Counted from the first letter of the stretch, positions 1 to 8,062 are shown. The stretch is 64,000 bases of DNA from CAVSWT01 sp963782985 (GCA_963782985.1 CAWALU010000002.1:1-64000); one strand, 5' to 3'. Notes: generated from the letters alone by a model not told the origin. Numbers and translations: made by a program.

Positions 1-109
1 AGCCTGACATTTGAATTGTGAACTTGCAGATTGGAGTATTTTAGCTTAATTATTGTATTTGACAACTGTCCAAATTCAATCTAATTTTCCCTACGAATAA
101 ATTTTTAAT

Positions 110-528
110 ATGGTTAATTATATAAATAGATACTTCAGCAAGGAAAATAAAATAATAAAAACAGTTATATTATTGTCAGCCTTGCTATGGCAGCTTTCAA
201 TATTTTACAATTATGTTTATTTATTCGAAGAAATTCCTTCGCAAACAATCAAGAAAACAATCAATCCATTTCAGAGTTAAAAGTTAAAATTAAGTTGATT
301 GAATTTTCACTTCAAAACTTTCCCCAAGAAAGTATTGTTAATCAATTAAATAAAAAGATTGAATTTTATAATTATGCTATGAGTGTTGAGGACCATAATT
401 TTGAGCAGTCTTTCAACTCATCAAAGCATACAGAAGATACTAAGTTAGTTTATATTTCTTGTCAATTAAAAAGCTATATTCCGCGAAGCCCTCCTCTCTT
501 TTCTACTTGTTCTTCTTATTCAATATAA
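110..528 (+). pseudogene. Frameshifted copy of the 139-aa membrane-anchored protein
   Basis: The ATG at 110 opens the same N-terminus as the intact gene at 1637 (start MxNYINRYFSKEN, then one hydrophobic segment). Near 230 the sequence reads TTCCTTCGC where the right copy has CCCTTCCGC. One base is missing and the frame changes. From about 240 to the stop at 528 the protein again matches the intact copy almost residue for residue, ending with a Cys-Ser-rich tail. This is either a one-base deletion pseudogene or a sequencing error. Function is unknown; see the intact copy. Confidence 0.7.
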
Positions 529-571
529 CCTTTAATATATACGTATTTACTATAGCTTAGAAAGGGATAGT

Positions 572-709
572 ATGACTATTTCAGGCTGGATATTTATGTC
601 AGGCGGCTGGCTATCTACAACGATATTAATGGCGTGGTGTTTTTACAGATTATTTAAACCAAAAAAGGCAGATAAAAATGAATATAGGAAAATCAAATAC
701 AACAAGTAA
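572..709 (+). CDS. Membrane microprotein, 45 aa (left copy)
   Basis: Small ORF beginning MTISGWIFMSGGW, with one hydrophobic helix (about residues 4-28) and a basic tail (RLFKPKKADK). It is preceded by a purine-rich AAAGGGA about five bases before the ATG. Compared with the right copy it runs eight residues longer because the stop codon is lost. It is conserved in both tandem copies, which supports it being a real gene. General layout resembles the very small accessory subunits found beside sodium symporters, but no symporter is in the window, so this is only a suggestion. Otherwise it is an unrecognised single-pass membrane peptide. Confidence 0.55.
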   Translation: MTISGWIFMSGGWLSTTILMAWCFYRLFKPKKADKNEYRKIKYNK

Positions 710-793
710 ATCAAAAAGCAATATAAAAGATATAGCTTTTGGGTTATTCGTATTACTTATCCGGTAATACTTATTTATTTATTGTTCTTCTAA
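678..793 (+). pseudogene. Frameshifted second membrane microprotein (left copy)
   Basis: Matches the intact 38-aa microprotein at 2206-2322. It starts inside the preceding microprotein gene and encodes a Ser/Lys-rich stretch followed by the start of a hydrophobic helix. At about 769 one base is missing (TTATCCGG instead of TTATACCGG), which brings in an early stop after about 29 residues. Restoring the base carries the frame to the TAA at 791-793, as in the right copy. Confidence 0.55.
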
Positions 794-811
794 ATTAAAA
801 ATATTTAAAAT

Positions 812-864
812 GAACTACTTCTAAAAAAGTTTTGAATATTTAAAATTGTTTGTAGAAGTAGTTC
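812..864. promoter_or_regulatory. Stem-loop between microprotein and PAS genes (left copy)
   Basis: Perfect 11-bp arms GAACTACTTCT (812-822) and AGAAGTAGTTC (854-864) enclose an AT-rich 31-base loop. It lies between the microproteins and the PAS gene and recurs at the same place in the right copy. No T-run follows directly, so it may be an attenuator, RNA-stability element or protein site. Confidence 0.5.
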
Positions 865-896
865 GGGTTTATTTAAGCTTATAAAATGATAGTCCT

Positions 897-1548
897 ATGA
901 AAAATAGATTAGATTATTCTAAGATATTGTTAAAAGCTCAAAAGTATTTATCAGACGGTATTTTAATCTTTGATGCAAAAGGAAGTAAAATAAAACTGGT
1001 ATTTGTAAATAGAAGTGTATATAAAATACTGGGAATTACTAACAAAGAATTAATTGGAAAAAGCCCAGATGTTTTAGAAAACGAAGAAACAATTAGTTTC
1101 GAATTTTAAAAGGATTGAGGAAGCGAGTAAAAAAAGCAGAATTGCACTACAGATATATTAAAATTCACAGGAAAAATGGTGAAAGTATTTTTTGCCGGAT
1201 TGTAATAACGGTTGTTCCGGATAAAGACGGAAAGGCGGATGCTTTTGTATGTATACTAAGAGATATTACGGAAATAAGAAAGAATCTGATAAATGATTTA
1301 AAACTTACTGTAGTTGAGTCGACATTAAGGACTATTAATGACATTGTGTTTAATTATATGAACAATACTCAACTTTTTCGGCTGCAATGTGAAGAGAAAA
1401 ACATTTTAGATAAAGATTCGCTGTGCTGGAGTGGGATAAAAATCATGAAACAACATTGAAAAAATTAAAACGTTTGAATGAACTGAAAGAATATAAAGAG
1501 AAAAAATTGGGTGAAAGACTAACCATGATTAAATTAAAGGAATTGTGA
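897..1548 (+). pseudogene. Broken PAS-domain protein (left copy)
   Basis: Homologous to the intact 213-aa PAS protein at 2427. The first 65 or so residues are in frame from the ATG at 897. The frame then shifts near 1089 and again in an A-run near 1131. The PAS/PAC core (CRIVITVVPDKDGKADAF, then LRDITEIRK) is open from about 1115. A two-base TG insertion near 1424 (TCGCTGTGCTGG against GCATTGCTTGAA) breaks the frame again. The restored sequence ends with the same basic C-terminus as the right copy plus two residues, stopping at 1546-1548. Three separate lesions make true decay likely here even if one is a homopolymer error. Confidence 0.7.
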
Positions 1549-1636
1549 ATTTGCAAATTGGATTAGTTTAGCTGCAGAATGGTATTTGACAACTGACCAA
1601 ATTCAATCTAATTTTCCCTACGAATAAATTATTAAT

Positions 1637-2056
1637 ATGATTAATTATATAAATAGATACTTCAGCAAGGAAAATAAAATAATAAAAACAGTTATATTAT
1701 TGTCAGCATTGCTATGGCAGCTTTCAATATTTTACAATTATGTTTATTTATTCGAAGAAATCCCTTCCGCAAAAAATCAAGAAAACAATCAATCCATTTC
1801 AGAGTTAAATGTTAAAATTAAGTTGATTGAATTTTCACTTCAAAACTTTGCTCAAGAAAGTATTGTTAATCAATTAAATAAAAAGATTGAATTTTATAAT
1901 TATGCTTTAAGTGTTGAAGACCATAATATTGAACAGTCTTTCAACTCATCAAAGCATACAGAAGATACTAAGTTAGTTTATATTTCCTGTCAATTAAAAA
2001 ACTATATTCCGCGAAGCCCTCCTATCTTTTCTTCTTGTTCTTCTTATTCAATATAA
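1637..2056 (+). CDS. Membrane-anchored protein of unknown function, 139 aa
   Basis: Not recognised. The N-terminus (MINYINRYFSKENK) is basic and is followed by one hydrophobic segment at about residues 19-40. The remainder is polar, with a probable short coiled-coil (residues 50-90, leucine/isoleucine-spaced, Lys/Asn/Gln-rich) and a Ser/Pro/Cys-rich end. The topology fits a signal-anchor with the bulk of the chain outside the inner membrane. It is the first gene of the right tandem module and is followed 43 bp later by two membrane microproteins and then a PAS protein. The broken left copy is close to identical. A role in a small membrane sensory complex is inference from the neighbours only. 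Confidence 0.65.
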   Translation: MINYINRYFSKENKIIKTVILLSALLWQLSIFYNYVYLFEEIPSAKNQENNQSISELNVKIKLIEFSLQNFAQESIVNQLNKKIEFYNYALSVEDHNIEQSFNSSKHTEDTKLVYISCQLKNYIPRSPPIFSSCSSYSI

Positions 2057-2099
2057 CCTTTAATATATACGTATTTACTGTAGCTTAGAAAGGGATAGT

Positions 2100-2213
2100 A
2101 TGACTATTTCAGGCTGGATATTTATGTCAGGCGGCTGGTTATCAACAACGCTATTAATGGGCTGGTGTTTTTACAGATTATTTAAACCAAAAAAGGCAGA
2201 TAAAAATGAATAA
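2100..2213 (+). CDS. Membrane microprotein, 37 aa (right copy)
   Basis: Encodes one hydrophobic helix beginning MTISGWIFMSGGW and ending in a Lys-rich cytoplasmic-type tail. An AAAGGGA element precedes the ATG. Its last codons overlap the next microprotein start (ATG at 2206, stop TAA at 2211-2213), a layout typical of translational coupling. Conserved in the tandem left copy at 572. Family not established; a possible transporter accessory microprotein. Confidence 0.55.
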   Translation: MTISGWIFMSGGWLSTTLLMGWCFYRLFKPKKADKNE

Positions 2214-2322
2214 AGAAAAATCAAATACAACAAGTAAATCAAAAAGCAATATAAAAGATATAGCTTTTGGGTTATTCGTATTACTTATACCGGTAATACT
2301 TATTTATTTATTGTTCTTCTAA
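2206..2322 (+). CDS. Second membrane microprotein, 38 aa
   Basis: Starts within the preceding microprotein gene in another frame (8-bp overlap). The first half is Ser/Lys/Asn-rich and hydrophilic. The second half (about residues 19-38) is a continuous hydrophobic helix (AFGLFVLLIPVILIYLLFF) ending at the stop, so it looks tail-anchored. The two overlapping microproteins have opposite hydrophobic layouts (N-terminal helix, then C-terminal helix) and could form a pair in the membrane. The left copy is frameshifted. Confidence 0.5.
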   Translation: MNKEKSNTTSKSKSNIKDIAFGLFVLLIPVILIYLLFF

Positions 2323-2341
2323 ATTGAAAATATTTAACAAT

Positions 2342-2394
2342 GAACTACTTCTCAAAAAGTTTTGAATGTTTAAAATTATTTGCAGAAGTAGTTC
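2342..2394. promoter_or_regulatory. Conserved stem-loop upstream of PAS gene (right copy)
   Basis: The same 11-bp arms as the left copy: GAACTACTTCT (2342-2352) and AGAAGTAGTTC (2384-2394). The loop differs by a few substitutions while both arms are unchanged, which suggests that the pairing is maintained. It ends 32 bp before the PAS start codon. Confidence 0.5.
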
Positions 2395-2426
2395 AAGTTT
2401 ATTTAAGCTTATAAAATTATATAATT

Positions 2427-3068
2427 ATGAAAAATAGATTAGTTTATTCTAAGATATTATTAAAAGCTCAAAAGTATTTATCAGACGGTATTTTAATTTT
2501 TGATGCTAAAGGAAGTAAAATAAAACTGGTATTTGTAAATAAAGCTGTCTCTAAAATACTGGGAATTACCAACAAGGAATTAATTGGAAAAAGCCCGGAT
2601 GTTTTTGAGAATAAAGAAACAAGAGTTTCAAACATAAAAAAGATTAAAAACGCATTTGCAAATAATCAAAACTGCACAGCAGAGCTGTTAATCAAAAAGA
2701 AAAATGGCGAAAACACTTTTTGCCGAATCGTAATTACGGCTGTCCCGGATAGCGAAGGAAAAGCAGATGCGTTTGTTTGTATAATAAGAGATATTACAGA
2801 AATAAGAAAAAGTCTATTGAATGATTTAAAGCTTTCAGTGGTTGAGTCAACTCTAAGAACCATCAATGATATTGTTTTTAATTATATGAACAACACTCAA
2901 CTTTTTAGAATGCATTGTGAAGAGAAAAATCTTATAGATAAAGACGCATTGCTTGAATGGGATAAAAGTCATGAAATAACTTTGAAAGAATTGCGAAGGT
3001 TGAATGAATTAAAAGAGTTTAAGGAGAAAAAATTGGGAGAAAGACTAACCATGATTAAATTAAAGTAA
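2427..3068 (+). CDS. PAS-domain signalling protein without a kinase domain
   Basis: 213 aa. A PAS fold occupies about residues 15-125: ILIFDAKG, then FVNKAVSKILGIT, then ELIGKSPDVFEN, with a PAC-like end (CRIVITAVPDSEGKADAFVC, IIRDITEIRK). After it comes a helical segment (about 130-175, containing VESTLRTINDIVFNYMNN) resembling a histidine-kinase dimerisation helix but with no phospho-accepting His and no ATPase domain. A basic coiled tail ends the protein. It probably senses a small ligand or redox state and dimerises, passing the signal to a partner. The partner is not identified; the upstream membrane microproteins are candidates by position only. Confidence 0.7.
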   Translation: MKNRLVYSKILLKAQKYLSDGILIFDAKGSKIKLVFVNKAVSKILGITNKELIGKSPDVFENKETRVSNIKKIKNAFANNQNCTAELLIKKKNGENTFCRIVITAVPDSEGKADAFVCIIRDITEIRKSLLNDLKLSVVESTLRTINDIVFNYMNNTQLFRMHCEEKNLIDKDALLEWDKSHEITLKELRRLNELKEFKEKKLGERLTMIKLK

Positions 3069-3117
3069 AATATATTTTTAGTTAAAATTTGTTAATAGAG
3101 TCCTTTTGTCATGCTTT

Positions 3118-3234
3118 ATGAATCAAAAAAAGTTATATCATAGATTATTAATTGCGTTTGGTGAGAAAGTTGAAGCTAATCCAACAGTTTTAAAGAAATT
3201 ACTAATTTTTTTCTCAAAGAATGTTAATAGTTAA
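3118..3234 (+). CDS. Possible small protein, 38 aa
   Basis: Short open frame (start MNQKKLYHRLLIAFGEK) between the PAS gene and the convergent histidine kinase. It is basic and amphipathic with no clear family. No strong ribosome binding site is visible. It could be a degraded gene end; weak call. Confidence 0.2.
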   Translation: MNQKKLYHRLLIAFGEKVEANPTVLKKLLIFFSKNVNS

Positions 3235-3258
3235 CTTAATTTAATTATTCTGCTATCC

Positions 3259-4317
3259 TTATAAGGGGAGCTCAAAAAAGAAATTTGCACCTTTTGCATA
3301 TTCACTTTTTACACCAATTGTACCATTATGTTCGTTGATAATTTTTTTTGCAATTGCTAAACCTAATCCTGTACTGGATTCACCTGCTGTTGGTTTTGTG
3401 CTGGTTTTTTGAAAATACCTAAACAACATGTACTGCTCTTCTTTCGGAATTCCAAGCCCTTTATCGGTTACCTCTGTTTTTATTTTATCATTTCCTGTTA
3501 ATGAAATCCGAATTACTATTTCACTATTAGGGGGAGAAAATTTTATAGCATTGGAAATTAAATTATTTATAACTTCACTTAAATACTGCTCATCAAAACT
3601 AAAAACAATTTCCTTTACTTTGGTTTCCAGAATTATTTTAATTCCTTTCGTGTTAGCCAGAATCTGGTTAAAATGAATATACTTGTTTATGAATTTTAAA
3701 TAATCTTGAGGAGAGGAATGGATTTCAACTATGCCTGATTCAATTTTTGACATATCCAATATCTTTTTGATGAAATCTAAAGTTGATTTACTCAATTCTT
3801 TTATTTGGTTAACAATCTCAAAAGCATCAGGATCAAGTTTATCGGAATAATCAGTAATTAACATATCTGAATAAGAAAATATAACTCCAATTGGATTTCT
3901 TAAGTCATGACTAGTTACACCTATCAGCCTATTCTTTTCTTTATTAATAATTTCTAGTTCATTATTTAACTGAATAACCTTTTTGTACTTATCTTTAATA
4001 TTGAATAATAATAAACCAACTATTGCAAAAATGGAAAATCTCACAAATGCATTCCAATAAAGAATATAATCATTAGAATATTCTCGCGAGTATATTTCTG
4101 CAGATAACCAAACAATAGCAGCAAATAAAACAACTCCCATAATAAGTGTTCTATTTGTATTAACATACAATGCTGTCAATGAAATAGGTACTAAATAAAA
4201 TAAGGAAAATGAAACTTCAGAACCTGTTGTATAATCAATGTACCCAATGATTAAAATTGACAGTAGTGAAATTGAGGATAAAAAATAATTATTATTTATT
4301 CCTTTTATGCTGATCAT
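3259..4317 (-). CDS. Membrane sensor histidine kinase (orphan)
   Basis: 352 aa. Four hydrophobic segments fill about residues 10-107, followed by a short coiled linker. The HisKA H-box is GVTSHDLRNPIG, with phospho-accepting His137. The HATPase_c domain follows, with N-box LSEVINNLISNAIKFSPPN, G1 DKGLGIPKE, an F-box-like YFQKTST segment and G2 GLGLAIAKK. It autophosphorylates on His and passes phosphate to a response regulator. There is no separate extracellular sensor domain, so the signal is probably membrane-related or sensed within the TM bundle. No response regulator is adjacent, so the partner is elsewhere. It is convergent with the PAS module upstream. Confidence 0.9.
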   Translation of the reverse strand: MISIKGINNNYFLSSISLLSILIIGYIDYTTGSEVSFSLFYLVPISLTALYVNTNRTLIMGVVLFAAIVWLSAEIYSREYSNDYILYWNAFVRFSIFAIVGLLLFNIKDKYKKVIQLNNELEIINKEKNRLIGVTSHDLRNPIGVIFSYSDMLITDYSDKLDPDAFEIVNQIKELSKSTLDFIKKILDMSKIESGIVEIHSSPQDYLKFINKYIHFNQILANTKGIKIILETKVKEIVFSFDEQYLSEVINNLISNAIKFSPPNSEIVIRISLTGNDKIKTEVTDKGLGIPKEEQYMLFRYFQKTSTKPTAGESSTGLGLAIAKKIINEHNGTIGVKSEYAKGANFFFELPL

Positions 4318-4634
4318 AAATATGAGAGAATTAAGTTTGATTTAGTTCTGTTTAATACAGTTATTAATTAATTGCTAAACAAAAATTAGTGCGGAAATTA
4401 GATAAACCAGATGCTATTCACAACAAATCATACGGCGTATTTAGTTCGTTTAAGAAAGTATTTATGGATTTAATCACTACATTTTGGATGGAATGGGAAG
4501 TTAAATTAACATAATAAGCGTAGTAGTAAGTTCACCATGATATTGTAGTTTGCCCACTGAGCTCAGTGGAAGCGGGAAGTTTTATTCATCTGGCTCATAA
4601 TCGGATAGGCTAAGTGGGACATATTTTAGAAGTC
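4318..4634. other. Intergenic, possible gene remnant
   Basis: About 317 bp. A short plus-strand frame (4389-4514, from GTG) encodes a 41-residue stretch containing RKLDKPDAIHNKSYGVF. It has no upstream start of its own apart from the GTG and looks like the tail of a lost gene. A palindromic CTGAGCTCAG lies near 4557-4566. No promoter was identified with confidence. Confidence 0.3.
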
Positions 4635-5831
4635 TCACCTAATAAAATGAACAATTATTCCCGCAATTACTATAAATGCAAATGAATAAGTAATTATTCT
4701 TTTAGCTCCATGTTCAGATGGAAAATGTAATCCGTCTTTTAATGTTTTGATGTGCATATAACTCAACACTGCGGCTATCAAAATAAAAATAACATTAAAC
4801 CAAAAAGTATAATCAATTTTAAACTGAGTCAGATGCTCAATTTTATTTTGGCTTTTGGGGACAAGATTTAATAATTCAAATGAGAAATTTAATATCAAGG
4901 CAGTTAAAACAATGCTGACAAACATTACGCCCGCAATATAAAAAGCTACTTTAGTTCCATAATATTTTCTATTCATATTTACCAGAGGGGGGACCATTAA
5001 ATCGGAATAAATAAAACCCATGATTCCCGCAAATAAAACTCCATTTGAATTTAACACAGTTGCTAATGGAATATTGCCCATAGAACCGATGAACGTAGAT
5101 GCCGCTACAAAGGGGGCTATAATTGCATTTTCCAGTACAATTAAAATATGGGGCAAGCTGTTTTGAGCATTTGATAAAAATATTGTTTCCCAAAATGATT
5201 TAGGAACAAGCACTGCCATAAACCCGGCAATTGTAAATCCAATTAATATATCTTCCCAGGCCATCTTCCATTCCATAACAAATTTATTTCCTACCATCAG
5301 CCAGCCTTTTTTTGATTTAATTCTTTTCTTCCAATCAAAATCTTCTTCAATATCATCAGCTTCTTTTTCCACTTTTTCTCTTGCCTTATCAATCATATCT
5401 TTTTTATAAGTGAATTTTATTATCAGGCTGCTGATAATTATGAGTATAAAACCTCCGATAACTTCAGCCGCAAGGAACTGCCAGCCGAGAAAAATGTAAA
5501 TTAGAATCCCCAATTCAATAACTAAATTTGTTGATGCAAACATAAATGCAACCGTAGCAATAAAGTGAGCGCCTTTAAGAAACAGGGAACGTGCCGTTGC
5601 CAATGCTGCAAAAGAACATGAAGATGAAATGGTTCCGAATATTGTTGATAGGGATACTGATTTTGCGTTCCCTTTCCCCATGTGTTCAATTAGTTTCTTC
5701 TTGGGAACAAAGACTTGAATCATGGCGCTGATTGAATAGCCGAGGATAAATGCCCACAGCGATTTCCAGAAGAAGCCTATTGATGTTTTTGAAGCTTCCC
5801 CAAATAATTTTAGAATGTTATCAAAATCCAT
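4635..5831 (-). CDS. Permease of the ArsP/YraQ (DUF318) family
   Basis: About 398 aa from the ATG at 5831 (MDFDNILKLF). A further 16 residues are open upstream, but they begin in low-complexity sequence and the family normally starts close to this Met. There are two multi-helix membrane halves joined by a charged linker (about residues 160-195, Lys/Glu/Asp-rich). The first half carries the conserved SSSCSFAALATARSLFLKG motif, and FASTNLVIELG follows. The family includes organoarsenical exporters and poorly characterised permeases (YraQ). No arsenic genes (arsR, arsC, arsM) are nearby, so the substrate is unassigned. Confidence 0.85.
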   Translation of the reverse strand: MDFDNILKLFGEASKTSIGFFWKSLWAFILGYSISAMIQVFVPKKKLIEHMGKGNAKSVSLSTIFGTISSSCSFAALATARSLFLKGAHFIATVAFMFASTNLVIELGILIYIFLGWQFLAAEVIGGFILIIISSLIIKFTYKKDMIDKAREKVEKEADDIEEDFDWKKRIKSKKGWLMVGNKFVMEWKMAWEDILIGFTIAGFMAVLVPKSFWETIFLSNAQNSLPHILIVLENAIIAPFVAASTFIGSMGNIPLATVLNSNGVLFAGIMGFIYSDLMVPPLVNMNRKYYGTKVAFYIAGVMFVSIVLTALILNFSFELLNLVPKSQNKIEHLTQFKIDYTFWFNVIFILIAAVLSYMHIKTLKDGLHFPSEHGAKRIITYSFAFIVIAGIIVHFIR

Positions 5832-6347
5832 ATTTAAAAAAAAGCAATTTCTGTATTTGTAAACAATTGCATATATCACAAAAAATATTTGATTTGCCGG
5901 ATACGGGAAAAAATATATGGTTTGTAAAAGTTAAAAATGAAAATTTATATTACAAAATATCTGAAAATAATATTCAAGAAATCCAAGAACATAGAATAGC
6001 TGGAATAAAACGGCAATCTGTATTGGAGCGGCTGCATTACTTGTTTTACTTTCATTTTTAGAACCGGTTTCTTCTAATATAGTTAAACTCTAAGTAATCT
6101 GAATTTTCTTATCAATAGTAGTGTAAAGAATTTTGTGTAAATGGTTAAACAATGATTAGAGGATAAGCGCTGCGGAGCCCCGATATTCATCGGGATAAAC
6201 TCCGCGGAGCAGCGCTTATCCTCTGCGCCCGAAAGTTGTATTGCTTTTGGGAAAATAAATTTCATCTAAGTTATATACTTACCTCTATTTTTATTATTAA
6301 ATTTATACGCCATAGAGAAAACTATTTAACAACAAATTTTAATAATA
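5832..6347. other. Intergenic region upstream of the permease
   Basis: About 515 bp with no convincing gene. It should hold the divergent promoters of the permease and the downstream truncated restriction gene, but no clear boxes were recognised. It contains the perfect palindrome listed at 6158-6224. Confidence 0.4.
6158..6224. repeat. REP-like palindrome with nested stem-loop
   Basis: Perfect 16-bp arms: AGAGGATAAGCGCTGC (6158-6173) and GCAGCGCTTATCCTCT (6209-6224). A second, internal stem CCCGAT/ATCGGG sits in the loop (about 6178-6194). It is GC-rich compared with its surroundings. Its form matches an extragenic palindromic element; no transposase is nearby. Confidence 0.7.
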
Positions 6348-6941
6348 ATGCCAACGCCAAAAAAAATTATCGAACTTGTAGATTATTTCGAAAGAAACTT
6401 TTCATCAATCAAATCGGGAAGCTATAACGAGACTCAAACGCGCAATGAATTAATCAATCCTTTTTTTAAAGAACTTGGCTGGGATGTAAAAAATAAAAAC
6501 GGATATGCCGAAACTTATAAAGATGTAATTCATGAATACTCCCAAAAAACCGGCGACTCTGTTGAAGCGCCCGATTACTGCTTTCGCATTGGCGGAACAA
6601 GAAAATTTTTTGTTGAAGCAAAGAAGCCGAGTGTAAATTTAAAAGATGATATTCATCCCGCATATCAAGTAAGAAGATATGCCTGGTCGGCTAAGCTGCC
6701 GCTAAGCATACTTACCGACTTTGAAGAATTTGCCGTTTACGACTGCCGCATTCCGCCTAAAAAAAATGATAAAGCTTCCACCGAGCGCGTCGTCTATTTT
6801 AACTATAAAGATTATTTAGATAAGTGGGATGAGATCGAATCTATCTTTTCCTGTAGAGATGAGTCGGCGGCTCATCTCAAAAGTAAAAAGGCCACGGAAA
6901 CAAAAAGAGACGAGTCACAGACTCACCTCTACGAAAGATAA
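6348..6941 (+). pseudogene. Truncated Type IIG restriction-modification N-terminal domain
   Basis: 197 aa. The N-terminus (start MPTPKKIIELVDYFERNF) leads to RNELINPFFKELGWDV and then a PD-(D/E)XK nuclease core: PDYCFRIGGTRKFFVEAKKP, with Asp, Glu and Lys in the expected order. Full-length Eco57I-like Type IIG enzymes run to about 1000 aa, with methyltransferase and specificity domains after this point. Here the chain stops soon after DKWDEIESIFS, and the last 35 or so residues are encoded by a palindromic repeat. It looks like the 5' stump of a lost restriction gene sealed by a repeat. Residual nuclease function is unlikely without the DNA-recognition part. Confidence 0.75.
6853..6932. repeat. 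Nested palindromic element at the end of the truncated gene
   Basis: Outer arms GTAGAG (6853-6858) and CTCTAC (6927-6932) enclose two hairpins. One is GAGATGAG (6856-6863) with CTCATCTC (6871-6878). The other is an imperfect GAGACGAGTC / GACTCACCTC pair (6907-6929). The element supplies the last codons and nearly the stop of the truncated restriction gene, so its insertion probably postdates or caused the truncation. Confidence 0.6.
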
Positions 6942-7010
6942 ATGATTTATTCCTCTGGATAGCAGAGGGCAAAAATTTTCGTAACATATAACCAACAAGA
7001 AATATTAAAT

Positions 7011-7649
7011 ATGAAAAAATATATTCCTCACTCATTGCTTGATAATTTAAATTGGCAAAAGATTAAATTTAACAATCGCCCTGAACAACAGGAAAAAATA
7101 TTGCAAAACTGGATTAACAATGGCAAGCAAGCGCCCACTCCACATATTGTTAAACAAACCGCCATAAAATTTTTTCAAAACAAATTCAACATTAATGTTT
7201 TAATTGAAACGGGGACTTTTAGGGGCGAAATGATTTATGCGCAGAGGAATAATTTTAATAAAATAATTTCGATTGAGCTTTCAAAAGAACTTTTTGAAAT
7301 TGCGCGCAAGAGATTTAAAGATTACAAAAATGTGGAAATAATTAATGGAAACAGCGGCGAAATTTTTGAATCTTTAATTATTAAAATTAATGAGCCGGCT
7401 ATCTTTTGGCTTGATGGGCATTATTCCGGTTTTGAAACTGCCAAAGGCGATATGGAAACTCCAATTATGCGCGAGCTTCAATTTATTTTAGAATCAAAAA
7501 TTAATCACATAATTCTAATTGACGACGCAAGGTTATTCACCGGCAAAAATGATTATCCCGCCAAAGAAGAATTGCAAACTTATATCTTCGCCAAAAAAAA
7601 TAATTATAACTTTGTTATTGAGGACGATGTTATAAGAGCGTTTCCATAG
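7011..7649 (+). CDS. Class I SAM-dependent methyltransferase-like protein
   Basis: 212 aa. A Rossmann-type core is visible: glycine-containing motif I-like NVLIETGTFRGEM (about residues 63-75), acidic strand end IISIELSKELFEIARKRF, then VEIINGNSG, and a later IFWLDGHYSGFETAKGD segment followed by IILIDDARLF. This arrangement fits methyltransferases of the FkbM-like broad group acting on sugars or peptides, but the substrate cannot be read from the sequence. It stands alone, 70 bp after the restriction stump. No signal peptide. Confidence 0.65.
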   Translation: MKKYIPHSLLDNLNWQKIKFNNRPEQQEKILQNWINNGKQAPTPHIVKQTAIKFFQNKFNINVLIETGTFRGEMIYAQRNNFNKIISIELSKELFEIARKRFKDYKNVEIINGNSGEIFESLIIKINEPAIFWLDGHYSGFETAKGDMETPIMRELQFILESKINHIILIDDARLFTGKNDYPAKEELQTYIFAKKNNYNFVIEDDVIRAFP

Positions 7650-8062
7650 TAAACTTCCTTACTATTGTCGGTCGATTGCAATCCGTTCTTACAAAATAAT
7701 TTTAAAATTGAAAGATTAATTATGAATAAATGAAATTCTGTAAATATTTATAAACCCTTTAGAACTCATCCCCACCCTTCTCTTAAAAAGAGAAGGGCTT
7801 ATTAAATCTTGTAACTTAATATTAATATCTTGACAAAACTCAATATTTACAGTACAATTGACAATAAGTCTCTCTCTTTATAAGAGAGAGATTAGAGTGA
7901 GTTCATTTTATTTTGAATAGAGCTAATTATAATAATTTATCGGCGCGTTCCAATTAATATTTCATTGCTACTTCATTTCTAATTATATAAATTTACCCGC
8001 CTGTGATTTTACAGGATTAGTTATTTCATCAATAGTTATTCATCAATAAATTGGGTTGGTAA
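7650..8062. other. Intergenic region holding a MITE-like repeat
   Basis: About 413 bp with no gene. Most of it is occupied by the inverted-repeat element at 7762-7904. The final 150 bases are AT-rich and should contain the promoter of the lipoprotein operon; no boxes were assigned. Confidence 0.4.
7762..7904. repeat. MITE-like element with inverted termini
   Basis: The ends are GAACTCA (7762-7768) and TGAGTTC (7898-7904). Just inside each end is a hairpin: CCCTTCTCTT/AAGAGAAGGG (7775-7797, 3-base loop) and TCTCTCTCTT/AAGAGAGAGA (7869-7891). The two hairpins are related but not identical. Size (143 bp), terminal symmetry and lack of coding content fit a miniature non-autonomous element or a mobile palindromic unit. 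Confidence 0.55.

Larger units (their letters stand above)
13..1540. repeat. Left copy of a tandem 1.5-kb gene module
   Basis: This block aligns with 1541-3068 over its whole length, starting at a shared AATTGTGAA(C/T)TTGCA motif. Order is conserved: 139-aa-type membrane protein, two membrane microproteins, an inverted repeat, and a PAS-domain gene. The left copy carries frame-breaking indels in three of its four genes. The copies also differ by scattered substitutions, most clearly in the middle of the PAS gene, so this is a diverged duplication and not one read assembled twice. The same boundary motif lies at the very start of the window, so more copies could lie upstream. Confidence 0.85.
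1541..3068. repeat. Right, intact copy of the tandem 1.5-kb module
   Basis: Second unit of the direct repeat, beginning inside the last codons of the left PAS pseudogene. All four genes are open here, so this is presumably the functional copy. Unit length is about 1528 bp in both copies. Confidence 0.85.

Noticed and set aside
4557..4566. CTGAGCTCAG palindrome as an operator for the permease
   Set aside because: It lies downstream of the minus-strand permease gene and not at its promoter end; a chance palindrome is likely.
5750..6061. Plus-strand open frame over the permease start
   Set aside because: Overlaps a confident permease gene on the other strand, low-complexity composition and no family features.
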